A DNA stretch of 64,000 bases, taken from contig CAZBRS010000020.1 in the NCBI GenBank assembly GCA_964494475.1, positions 1 to 64,000 on the forward strand. The letters run 5' to 3'. This document shows positions 45,761 to 57,802 of this stretch, in pieces. The notes beneath the pieces are model-generated. The model saw nothing but the letters and a program-made list of their open reading frames with translations, was not told where the DNA came from and made no database searches. A program made the translations under genes and the position numbers. The DNA is from CAZBRS01 sp964494475. GTDB lineage: Bacteria > Myxococcota_A > UBA9042 > CAZBRS01. Position 1 is the stretch's first letter; every line of letters begins with the position of its first letter.

Positions 45761-45834
45761 GCTGGCAACCGATTGTTGCCGGCAGCTTGGCAAGTAGAGC
45801 GAGTTGCCTTGGCGCTGGCAAGTCCGGCAAGTGG
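45761..45834. repeat. Cluster of GGCAAG/GGCAAC repeats and an inverted repeat upstream of the orphan gene
   Basis: GCTGGCAAC (45761-45769) is mirrored by GTTGCCGGCAGC (45775-45786). Further TTGGCAAG, CTGGCAAG and CCGGCAAG copies follow within 50 bases. These could be regulator-binding sites upstream of the orphan gene promoter. Confidence 0.45.
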
Positions 45835-45858
45835 CTTCGGGTCGAATGGCGACAGGGG

Positions 45859-46401
45859 TCAGGCCCTTCGGGCCGCGATGACGATGCGCGCGCACGCCTC
45901 GGCGTCGCTGCCCGCGTCGTGGTGGTTCAACGGAATCTGCAGAAACTGCGCGCACGCGGCCAGGTTCGCGGGCTTCAACTTCCAGGTGCGGCGCGCCACC
46001 TTCACGGTGCAGAGGTAGGGCAAACCGGGGGGCACGAGCCCGGCGGCCGCGCAGCAGGTGGCGAGCACGCCGCGGTCGAAGCCGGCGTTGTGGGCGGCCA
46101 GGAAGGCGGCGCCGTCGAGCATGGGCTCGAAGTCGCGCCACACGTCGGCGAAGGGCGGCTCGGTCGCCACGTGGCTCCACGCGATGCCGTGCAGGTACGT
46201 GAACACGAAGCTCTTGCGGGGCGGGCGGATCAGGCGCGTGACCGAGCGCACCACGCGGTCGCCCTCGACGCGCACCAGCGCCAGCGCGCAGGCCGAGTCG
46301 CGGCCGTAGTCGGCGGTCTCGAAGTCGAGGGCCACGAAGGGGCCGTCGGGCGGATGGTCGAGCAGGCGGGGAGCCTTCTGGGGCTTGGGCGCGGGGGGCA
46401 T
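45859..46401 (-). CDS. DnaQ-like 3'-5' exonuclease (DEDDh family)
   Basis: This 180-residue protein has exonuclease motif I ALDFETAD (Asp26, Glu28), motif II AHNAGFDRGV and motif III HHDAGSDAEACAR (HxxxxxD), the complete DEDDh set. Such proteins are DNA polymerase III epsilon-like proofreading or stand-alone exonucleases. It lacks the epsilon C-terminal alpha-binding segment, so it is likely a stand-alone nuclease. It is the last gene of the DUF444-spoVR-lipoprotein-exonuclease set, starting 4 bases after the lipoprotein stop. Its stop codon lies in a GACAGGGGTCAGGCC motif. Confidence 0.9.
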   Translation of the reverse strand: MPPAPKPQKAPRLLDHPPDGPFVALDFETADYGRDSACALALVRVEGDRVVRSVTRLIRPPRKSFVFTYLHGIAWSHVATEPPFADVWRDFEPMLDGAAFLAAHNAGFDRGVLATCCAAAGLVPPGLPYLCTVKVARRTWKLKPANLAACAQFLQIPLNHHDAGSDAEACARIVIAARRA

Positions 46402-46405
46402 GGCG

Positions 46406-46798
46406 CTACCGGCAGCTGAGCGCGTAGGGCAACGACAGGCCGCCCTTGGGGCAGGTGTCCTCCCAGGGGCCCCACTGCCAGTCGACGGCGCGCACCGTCC
46501 ACTTGAACGCGCCGTCGACGGGGATGCGCGCGCACGAGACCAGCGTGTCGCCCGGGCGCAGCACGTAGGGCTCGAGGCAGTTGTCTCCGGCTCCCGGGGA
46601 CCCGGCGGCGCCCCCGATGGCGATGGCCACCTCGGCCTTCTCGACCAGGCCGGCGCAGTCGTCGGAGAGCGTGAGCTGGATCGCGCACTCCGTGGGCTCG
46701 GGGTTGGGCGTGGTGCAGGCGTGCCGACACGTCTCGGGCGCGGCCTGGTCGCAGGCCACGAGGAGCACGGGGGCCAGGATCAGGAGCCAGGAGCGCAT
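46406..46798 (-). CDS. Small Cys-rich lipoprotein of unknown function
   Basis: This 130-residue protein has a lipobox LLVAC (Cys16). The mature part has eight or more Cys in pairs suggestive of disulphides (ETCRHAC, ECAIQL, DDCAGL, DNCLEP, VSCARI, DTCPKG) and ends in LPYALSCR. The ATG at 46798 has AGGAGG 8 bases upstream; a longer frame from 46834 overlaps spoVR and lacks a signal. It lies between spoVR and the DnaQ-like gene. No family is recognised; a secreted disulphide-stabilised domain on the periplasmic or outer face is inferred. Confidence 0.7.
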   Translation of the reverse strand: MRSWLLILAPVLLVACDQAAPETCRHACTTPNPEPTECAIQLTLSDDCAGLVEKAEVAIAIGGAAGSPGAGDNCLEPYVLRPGDTLVSCARIPVDGAFKWTVRAVDWQWGPWEDTCPKGGLSLPYALSCR

Positions 46799-46823
46799 GG
46801 GGGAGACCTCCTGCGATGGGCGC

Positions 46824-48320
46824 CTACACCCCATCGACGAACTGGCTGCCGTCGTAGCTCCACAGCGCCGGCTTGTCGTCGAGGGTGGTGCGCACGCTCA
46901 CCGGGCGCTGCCAGAGGCGGCAGAGGTTCTTCAGCACGTCGGCCGCGTAGTCCTTGCGCAGGGGCTGGCCGTCGAAGCGGTGCTCGAGCAGCAGCTCGCC
47001 GCGGTTCTGGTGGTTGGCGTCGACCACGTGGATGACCGGCTGCCCGAAGTTCGAGATCGACGAGAGGATCTGCTCCTTGATGCGCTTGAAGTCGCGCGTC
47101 ATGATCTCGTAGCTGTCGGTGCGTCGGTTGAGCCCGAAGAGGTAGTACTTCGAGCGCCACACGAAGTCTTCGGTCAGGAACTCGTCGAGGAAGGTCACGT
47201 CGTTGTGGGTGCGCCGCACCTCGAAGAGCTTCTTCATGCCGAGCCCCAGCTTGCGGTCCCAGTTGGACTTGCGGTGCTGGTCCTCGCACTCCTCGTACTC
47301 CTTGCCGAAGCGCCCGCTGTCCCAGCGCTCGCGCACGTCGCGCAGCAGGTCGAGGCCCAGCTTGTAGGGGTTCAGCTGGCGGGGGTGCGGCGCCACGGTC
47401 ATGGAGTGGTGGTCGGCGAAGTCGACGATCTCGCTGGCGTCGAGCACCTTCTCGGTCATGAGGCGCGAGTGCCAGTAGGCGGCCCAGCCCTCGTTCAGGA
47501 TCTTGGTCTGGCCCTGGGGCGCGAAGTAGTAGGCCTCCTCGCGGATGAGCTCGAGGATGTCCTGCTGCCAGCGCTGCAGGGGCGCGTTCTCGAGCAGGAA
47601 CCACAGCACGTCGCGCACGGGCCGGGCGGGGAAGCGCTTGCGGGCCTCGGCGTCCTTCTTCGCCAGCCGATCGCGCTGCTGCTCGATGAACGCCTCGGGG
47701 TTCACGTAGGACTCCATGTAGTCCTTCGAGCGGAAGCGCACGATGCGCTCCTCGACCCCCTCGTCGTCGCTGCGGGCCGCGGTCTGGGCGCGCTCGCGCT
47801 TGGCCAGGTTCTCTTCCTGGTACGGGAACTGCGGGTCGACAAGATTGTTGATCGACAGGCACGCGTCGAGGAACTCCTCGACCCGGGCGCGGCCGAGCTT
47901 CTCCATGTGGCGCCGCACGCGCACCGCATGGTTGGCCATGGCGTCGACCATCTTGCGGTTGGTGTGGGCGAAGAACAGGTTGTTCTTGAAGAAGTCGCTG
48001 TGCGCGTACACGTGGGCGATGACGAGCTTCTGGTCGACCAGGCTGTTGCCCTCGAGCAGGTAGGCATAGGTCGGGTCGTTGTTGATGACCATCTCGTAGA
48101 TCTTGTGCAGGCCGTAGGCGTAGCTCTTCTTCAGCTGCTCGTACGACATGCCGAAGCGCCAGTGCGGGTAGCGCGTCGAGAAGCCCTCGTAGGCGGCCAG
48201 CTCGTTCATCTGCCGGTAGTTGACCTCCTCGAACACGGTGTCGAAGAAGTCGAGCCCTTCGGCGCGGGCGATGACGGCGATCTCGTCGACGGCCTTCTGG
48301 AGGTAGTGGGGAAGGGCCAT
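46824..48320 (-). CDS. SpoVR family protein
   Basis: This 498-residue protein matches the SpoVR/YcgB family over its length: GLDFFDTVFEEVNYRQMNELAAYEGFSTRYPHW-type N-terminus (in parts), GLHKIYEMVINNDPTYAYLL, HVYAHSDFFKNNLFF and LNEGWAAYWHSRLM. In B. subtilis SpoVR affects spore cortex formation; in non-spore-formers it sits with PrkA and DUF444 proteins in stress or starvation operons. It starts 3 bases after the DUF444 stop. No PrkA kinase gene is adjacent here. The molecular function remains undefined. Confidence 0.95.
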   Translation of the reverse strand: MALPHYLQKAVDEIAVIARAEGLDFFDTVFEEVNYRQMNELAAYEGFSTRYPHWRFGMSYEQLKKSYAYGLHKIYEMVINNDPTYAYLLEGNSLVDQKLVIAHVYAHSDFFKNNLFFAHTNRKMVDAMANHAVRVRRHMEKLGRARVEEFLDACLSINNLVDPQFPYQEENLAKRERAQTAARSDDEGVEERIVRFRSKDYMESYVNPEAFIEQQRDRLAKKDAEARKRFPARPVRDVLWFLLENAPLQRWQQDILELIREEAYYFAPQGQTKILNEGWAAYWHSRLMTEKVLDASEIVDFADHHSMTVAPHPRQLNPYKLGLDLLRDVRERWDSGRFGKEYEECEDQHRKSNWDRKLGLGMKKLFEVRRTHNDVTFLDEFLTEDFVWRSKYYLFGLNRRTDSYEIMTRDFKRIKEQILSSISNFGQPVIHVVDANHQNRGELLLEHRFDGQPLRKDYAADVLKNLCRLWQRPVSVRTTLDDKPALWSYDGSQFVDGV

Positions 48321-48323
48321 GCG

Positions 48324-49433
<1,110 letters not shown>

Positions 49434-49527
49434 GGGCGGGCTCCGTTCGAGGGGCTCTGGAACATGATAACGACCGGAGGGGTGGGGCGCCAGCGGGGAG
49501 CGTGTGAAGAGGCCGCGCGCGGCGGTT

Positions 49528-50484
49528 CTACGACACGGGTTGGGCCGTGCGGGCCAGGCACGAGGCGCGCAGGCAGGCGGCGAGTCCGTTGTTGGCCCAC
49601 ACGGCGTCGCCATGGGCCACGCGGGTGAGCACGAAGAGGGCGTCGCCACGCGCGCGCTGCTCGGAGGTCAGGTCGTCCTCGACCTCCTGGTGCAGGGCGT
49701 CGACGCCCGCCTGTCGCAGCTCGGCCAGCAGCGCGCGGTTCTCGTCGAGGGTGCCCCCACCCCGCGTGTAGGTGCTGATCAGCTTGTGGTGTGCGCCGGG
49801 CGACGTGCGGCCGGACAGCACCCACTCGCGGAAGGCGCGACGCCGTCCGTACAGGGCGTCGAACAGGTAGACTTCGCGCACGTCGAGGCCGCCCACCGCC
49901 AGCGAGCACGCGGCGGCCCCGTAGCCGCCGGAGTGGGCCGAGAGGATGACGTTGCCCGTGCGCTCGGATCGGACCACGGCCTCGGGGCCGAGGGCCTGCC
50001 GGGCGGGGTCGGACTGCAGCTCGTGGCGCACTTCGTCCAGCAGGCGCCGCAGGCCCCCGGGCGCCGAGAGCTTGCCGGGGTTGCCGTCGGCCGCGTTGAC
50101 CGGGCCCTGGGGCACGACCAGCAGCGCGTTCCGCCGGCTGGCGACCAGTTGTTCGCGCAGCCGCATGGTGCGGAGGGCGGCGTCGACCGTGCCGTAATGG
50201 CCGTGGAAGTGCACGACGACGTCGAGGAGCCCGCTCCGGGCGTCGCGCCAGAGCGCGGGGACGAACACCGCCACGGTGTCGTCGGTGTAGGGCTTCCCGG
50301 GGCAGGGGAAGGGCGCGTTCGCGAGCCCGAAGGTCAGCGTGACACCCAGCTCAGAGGCCTCGGCGCGGCGCAGCTTGGGGCCGGCGGTCGCGCCCCCGGC
50401 GCCGGCCGACAGCGCCGAGCGCGGTGTGCCGACGGTCAGCAGGGCCGACCCGGCCAGCAACTGCAGGAACGAGCGTCGATCCAT
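49528..50484 (-). CDS. Tat-exported alpha/beta-hydrolase-like protein
   Basis: This 318-residue protein has a Tat-like signal DRRSFLQLLAGSALL at the very N-terminus, so export in folded form is likely. The mature part contains VVVHFHGH (oxyanion-type HGH), VVPQGPV, and the nucleophile elbow ILSAHSGGYGAA with Ser185; the usual GxSxG is AHSGG. Later His candidates lie in VAHGDA. This fits a divergent esterase or peptidase-like hydrolase. The ATG at 50484 has GGAG 9 bases before it and gives the cleanest Tat signal. It is divergent from carAB. The substrate is unknown. Confidence 0.7.
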   Translation of the reverse strand: MDRRSFLQLLAGSALLTVGTPRSALSAGAGGATAGPKLRRAEASELGVTLTFGLANAPFPCPGKPYTDDTVAVFVPALWRDARSGLLDVVVHFHGHYGTVDAALRTMRLREQLVASRRNALLVVPQGPVNAADGNPGKLSAPGGLRRLLDEVRHELQSDPARQALGPEAVVRSERTGNVILSAHSGGYGAAACSLAVGGLDVREVYLFDALYGRRRAFREWVLSGRTSPGAHHKLISTYTRGGGTLDENRALLAELRQAGVDALHQEVEDDLTSEQRARGDALFVLTRVAHGDAVWANNGLAACLRASCLARTAQPVS

Positions 50485-50506
50485 CGGGGTGGTCTCCATG
50501 CTCGAA

Positions 50507-50535
50507 AGCATAGCGCGCCTCGCTCCTCGCGTCAC
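50507..50535 (-). promoter_or_regulatory. Candidate promoter of the Tat-hydrolase gene
   Basis: On the minus strand, GTGACG (50530-50535) and TATGCT (50507-50512) are 17 bases apart, 22 bases before the ATG. Confidence 0.4.
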
Positions 50536-50541
50536 GCCCCC

Positions 50542-50570
50542 TTGACGCTAGGCGTTGCCCGCGCCAGAGT
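50542..50570 (+). promoter_or_regulatory. Candidate promoter of carAB
   Basis: TTGACG (50542-50547) is followed after 17 bases by CAGAGT (50565-50570), a weak -10. The start of carA is 44 bases further on. No attenuator or PyrR-type hairpin is evident. Confidence 0.3.
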
Positions 50571-50614
50571 GGCGCCCGAAAACGGCCACGAGCGGGGAGG
50601 GTGCGGCACCGACC

Positions 50615-51699
50615 ATGGATGCAACCCTGGTTCTCGAAGACGGCCGGCACTTCCGCGGGCGGGCGTTCGGACGGCACGGCACGGCCACCGGCGAGGTGGT
50701 CTTCAACACGGCGCTCACGGGCTACCAGGAGATCCTGACCGATCCGTCGTACCGCGGGCAGATGGTGTGCCTTTGCAACCCGCTCATCGGCAACTATGGC
50801 ATCTGCCCCGACGACAGCGAGTCGGAGCGCGCGTGGCTCAGGGCGCTCGTGGTGCGCGAGCTGTCGCCGACCTTCTCGAGCTGGCGGGCCACGGTCGACC
50901 TGGGCCACTGGCTGGACCAGAGCGGCGTGGTGGGCATCCAGGAGGTCGACACCCGCGCCCTGACGCGCCACGTGCGCGAGCGGGGCTCGCTGATGGCCGT
51001 GGTCTCGTGCGACGAGACCGACCCCGAGCGGCTGCTGGCGCGCCTGAAGGAGGTGCCGCCCATCGGCGCGCGCGAGCTGGTCAGCGAGGTCACGTGCGCG
51101 GCGCCGTACACGGTCGAGGCCGTGGGACCGGTCCGCCACACCGTCGCCGTGCTCGACTTCGGCGTGAAGCGCAGCATCCTCGGCTCCCTCGCCCGGTTGG
51201 GCGTGCAGTGCCGGGTGTTCCCCGCGTCCACCCCCGCCTCCGACCTGCTCGCTTCGGGCGCCGACGGCCTGGTGCTCACGAACGGCCCCGGCGACCCGGC
51301 CACGGTCGGCTACGCCATCGAGACCACGCGCGCCGTGGTCGGCAGGTTGCCCGTGCTCGGCATCTGCCTGGGCCACCAGATCCTCGCCCTGGCCCTGGGC
51401 GGTCGCACGTTCAAGCTGCCCTTCGGGCACCACGGCGGCAACCACCCGGTCAAGGATCTGGCCACGGGGCGCGTCGAGATCACCGCCCAGAACCACAACT
51501 ACGCCGTTGACCCGGCCTCCCTCGAGCACGCCGGCGTCACCATCACCCACCTGAACCTGAACGACGGCACGGTCGAGGGCCTGCACGCGCCCAAGCTGCG
51601 GTTCCAGAGCCTGCAGTACCACCCCGAGGCCGCGCCGGGGCCGCACGACTCGGCGCACCTGTTCGCGCGCTTCGTCGACGCCCTGCCGGGAGGTGCGTG

Positions 51700-51700
<1 letters not shown>
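50615..51700 (+). CDS. carA: Carbamoyl-phosphate synthase small subunit (glutaminase)
   Basis: This 361-residue protein hydrolyses glutamine and channels ammonia to CarB. The N-terminal domain has LEDGRHFRGRAFG and GYQEILTDPSYRGQMVCLCNPLIGNYG-type sequence. The C-terminal class I amidotransferase has Cys251 (LGICLGHQ), VEITAQNHNYAVD and QYHPEAAPGPHD (His-Glu of the triad). The start ATG 50615 matches the family N-terminus; upstream in-frame residues are not conserved. Its stop overlaps the carB ATG (TGATG). Confidence 0.97.
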
Positions 51701-54921
<3,221 letters not shown>

Positions 54922-54968
54922 CCGTGCCACCCTGGCGCGACCTCCGTGGAGACCGGTAGGAGGGTGAC

Positions 54969-56360
54969 GTGCGCATCCTGTTCGTGTGGCCCAAGGCGTT
55001 CGAGCTGACCCAGACCTTTCCCCTGGCGTTCGCCAGCCTCGTGACCACGCTCGATCGGGCGCGGCACGAGGTGCGCCTGCTCGACGGCAACCTCGACGAC
55101 ATCGCGAGCGACTCCGAGCGCTTCCGCGACGAGGTGGCCGCGTTCGCGCCCGACTTCGTGGGCTTCTCGTGCTGGGCCTTCGGCGCGGCCGAGGTCTTCC
55201 GCGGGGTCGCGGCGGTCAAGCAGGTGTGCCCCAACGCCGTCACGGCGGTGGGGGGCGTGCACGTCACGCTCTACCCGCGCGTGTTCGAGCAGGTGCCGGC
55301 GATCGACTTCATCTTCCGGGGCGAGTCGCTGCGCGCGTTCCCGCGCTTCGTCGACGAGCTGGAGCGGGGCACGCGGCGCTGGGAGACGGTGGGCGGGCTC
55401 GGGTGGCGCGACGCCGAAGGCAAGGTCGTCCTCAACCCGACCGAGACGATCACGGACCTCGACGAGTCGCCGTATCCGGACTACGAGTTCGCGGGCCTGG
55501 CGCGCTACCACCGCATCGGCTACGGATTCCTGACGTCGGCGTCGCGCAGCGCGCCCATGTTCGCGACGCGCGGGTGCCCGTTCGCGTGCGAGTACTGCTG
55601 CGCGCCGCTGCACAACGGCACCTACCGCCACCACTCCATCCCGTACGTCACGGGACAGATCCGCAAGCTCTACGAGCAGTTCCGCATCGACTACGTGAAC
55701 TTCATGGACGACAACCTCACCGAGGACCTGGACTTCGCCAAGGACCTCTGCCGGGCCCTGGCCGCCCTCCGCCTGCCCATCACGTACTGCGCCGGCCGCG
55801 GCTTCCGCATCGACCGGACCGATCCCGAGCTGTTCCGCCTCATGAAGATCGCGGGCTTCGACTCGGTCACGCTGCCCCTCGAGAGCGGCAGCGATCGCAT
55901 CCTGGAGCAGATGGGCAAGCAGGTGACCACGGCGCCGGTCATCGAGAAGTCGCGGCAAATCCGCGCGGCCGGCCTCAAGGTGTACGCCTTCGTCATCTAC
56001 GGTTATCCCGACGAGACCGAAGACGACATCCGGCAGTCGATCGAGCTGCTGCGCGCGTGCAGGCCCGACTACTTCCTGTTGTTCCGCTTCAACCCCCTGC
56101 CCGGAACGGCCGTCTACCGCCGGCTGGTCGAGCGGGGCGAGATCCCCGAGCTCGGGCTCGCGTCGATCCCCTACAACTTCACGCGCGGCTCGTGCACGTA
56201 CACGCCCCCCGGCCTGGCCCGCTACGACTTCCGCGGCGTGCTCTTCCGCGAGTACCTGCGCATGTTCGCCACGCGACCGACCACGATCTACCACTACTTC
56301 CGCCGCAACCACCTGCGCAGCTCCCTGGGCGTTCTGCGCGGCCGCTACGTGGAGGCGTGA
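54969..56360 (+). CDS. Cobalamin-binding-domain radical SAM protein (cluster gene A)
   Basis: This 463-residue protein has a Rossmann-like B12-type domain in residues about 1-135 (ILFVWPKAFELTQTFPL, PDFVGFSCWAFGAAEVF, AVGGVHVTLYP, FRGESLRAFP), followed by a radical SAM barrel with Cys203, Cys207 and Cys210 (RGCPFACEYC) for the 4Fe-4S cluster. PLESGSDRILEQMGKQ and FVIYGYPDETEDDI are typical barrel segments. Such enzymes do methyl transfers, ring closures or other radical chemistry. AGGAGG is 5 bases before the GTG. First of three overlapping genes A-B-C; it may read through from carB. The substrate is not deducible. Confidence 0.88.
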   Translation: MRILFVWPKAFELTQTFPLAFASLVTTLDRARHEVRLLDGNLDDIASDSERFRDEVAAFAPDFVGFSCWAFGAAEVFRGVAAVKQVCPNAVTAVGGVHVTLYPRVFEQVPAIDFIFRGESLRAFPRFVDELERGTRRWETVGGLGWRDAEGKVVLNPTETITDLDESPYPDYEFAGLARYHRIGYGFLTSASRSAPMFATRGCPFACEYCCAPLHNGTYRHHSIPYVTGQIRKLYEQFRIDYVNFMDDNLTEDLDFAKDLCRALAALRLPITYCAGRGFRIDRTDPELFRLMKIAGFDSVTLPLESGSDRILEQMGKQVTTAPVIEKSRQIRAAGLKVYAFVIYGYPDETEDDIRQSIELLRACRPDYFLLFRFNPLPGTAVYRRLVERGEIPELGLASIPYNFTRGSCTYTPPGLARYDFRGVLFREYLRMFATRPTTIYHYFRRNHLRSSLGVLRGRYVEA

Positions 56361-57802
56361 TGCGCGTCCTGCTGGTCAAGGCCCGGAACCTCCGGGCGAG
56401 GAACACGTCGCACACGCCGCCCCTCGGCGTGCTCTCGTTGGCGGCCTACCTCCGCCAGCACCTGGCCGCCGAGGTGCGCGTGGTCGACGTGGAGCGCATG
56501 GCGGACCCCGATCGCGAGGTGGCCGAGGCCGTGCGGGCGGCGGAGCCCGATCTGGTGGGCGTGAGCGGCATCACGTGCGAGGCCCCCATGCTCCACCGCG
56601 CCGCGGAGTTGGCCCGCGGCGTTCGGCCCGGTGTGCCCGTGATCGTCGGCGGCCCCTACCCGTCGTCCGATCCCGACGCGGCGCTGGCCGACGCGAACAT
56701 CGACGCCGCGGTGCTCGGCGAGGGCGAAGAGACCCTGCTCGAGGTGGCCCGCCTGGTGCGCGAGCAGGGCCGGGCCTGGAGCGCCCCCGACGCGCTCGCG
56801 GCCGTGCGCGGGCTCGCGTGGCGCGCCGCCGACGGGCTCGTCCGGCGCTCGGCGCCGCGTCCGCCCATCGCCGATCTCGACGCCCTGCCCATCCCTGCCT
56901 GGGACGCCATCGACGTGGGCTGGTACTGGCGCCGCCGCAGCATGTCGACCTGCGGCGTCCGACCCTACCTGCCCGTGTTCACGTCGCGGGGGTGCCCCTA
57001 CCGCTGCACCTACTGCCACAACCTGTTCGGCCGCACCTTCCGCGCCCGCAGCGCCGAGTCGGTGCTCGACGAGCTCGCTCACCTGCACCGCACCTACGGG
57101 GTGAACGACTTCGAGCTGCTCGACGACAGCGTCAACATCGACCGCGCCCGCTTCATCGCCATCCTGACCGGGCTGCTCGAGCGCGGCCTGCACCCCAAGC
57201 TCAACTTCCCGAACGGCGTGCGCACCGACCTGCTCGACGACGAGCAGATCCGGCTGCTCCACCGCGTGGGGGTCGGCGAGATCTCGGTGGCCGTCGAGAC
57301 GGCCTCGCCCCGGCTGCAGAAGCGCACGCGCAAGAACCTCGACCTCGAGCGGGTGCGCCACAACATCGAGCGGATGGCCGACCTGCGCATCTTCACGCGC
57401 GGCTTTTTCATGCTCGGCTACCCGACCGAGACCGAAGCGGAGCTGCTCTCGACCATCGACTACGCGGCGCGTTCGCGTCTGCACCTCGCGTCGTTCAACA
57501 TCACGAACCCGTTCCCGGGCACGCCCATCCACGCCGAGTTCGCGGCGCTCGGCAAGCTGCTCCCCGACGTCGACCCGGGCGACTTCGAGTACGAGCGCGC
57601 CCCGTTCAACGGCAGCGAGGTCTCCGACCCGCGGTTCCAGCAGCTCTTCCGCCTGGCGTACCTGCGGTTCTACGGCCGGCCGGGGCGCGTGCTGCGCATC
57701 TTGCGCGATCGGCCCTACCGTACGGGCTACGCCGCCGAAGCCGCCAGCCTGCTCAGCAAGTTCGCGAGCTTCAGCCGCCTGCGCGAGGTCCTGCGGTCGT
57801 GA
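56360..57802 (+). CDS. Cobalamin-binding-domain radical SAM protein (cluster gene B)
   Basis: This 480-residue protein has the B12-type domain at about 1-135 (TPPLGVLSLAAYL, DLVGVSGITCEAPML, VIVGGPYPSSDP, VLGEGEETLLE), then a radical SAM domain with Cys212, Cys216 and Cys219 (SRGCPYRCTYCHNLFG). The barrel continues with DFELLDDSVNIDRARF, ISVAVETASPRLQKR and FFMLGYPTETEAELL, then a C-terminal RLAYLRFYGRPGR tail. The ATG overlaps the stop of gene A (TGATG), implying translational coupling. Members of this group include lipid and hopanoid modifying enzymes, but no substrate assignment is possible from the sequence. Confidence 0.88.
   Translation: MRVLLVKARNLRARNTSHTPPLGVLSLAAYLRQHLAAEVRVVDVERMADPDREVAEAVRAAEPDLVGVSGITCEAPMLHRAAELARGVRPGVPVIVGGPYPSSDPDAALADANIDAAVLGEGEETLLEVARLVREQGRAWSAPDALAAVRGLAWRAADGLVRRSAPRPPIADLDALPIPAWDAIDVGWYWRRRSMSTCGVRPYLPVFTSRGCPYRCTYCHNLFGRTFRARSAESVLDELAHLHRTYGVNDFELLDDSVNIDRARFIAILTGLLERGLHPKLNFPNGVRTDLLDDEQIRLLHRVGVGEISVAVETASPRLQKRTRKNLDLERVRHNIERMADLRIFTRGFFMLGYPTETEAELLSTIDYAARSRLHLASFNITNPFPGTPIHAEFAALGKLLPDVDPGDFEYERAPFNGSEVSDPRFQQLFRLAYLRFYGRPGRVLRILRDRPYRTGYAAEAASLLSKFASFSRLREVLRS

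Noticed and set aside
50555..50614. Longer carA start
   Set aside because: Upstream residues are not like the CarA N-terminus, and the conserved domain starts right after ATG 50615.
54969..56360. Gene A as a hopanoid or bacteriochlorophyll enzyme (HpnJ or BchE)
   Set aside because: General B12-radical SAM similarity is clear, but no hopanoid, carotenoid or chlorophyll genes are present to support a specific name.
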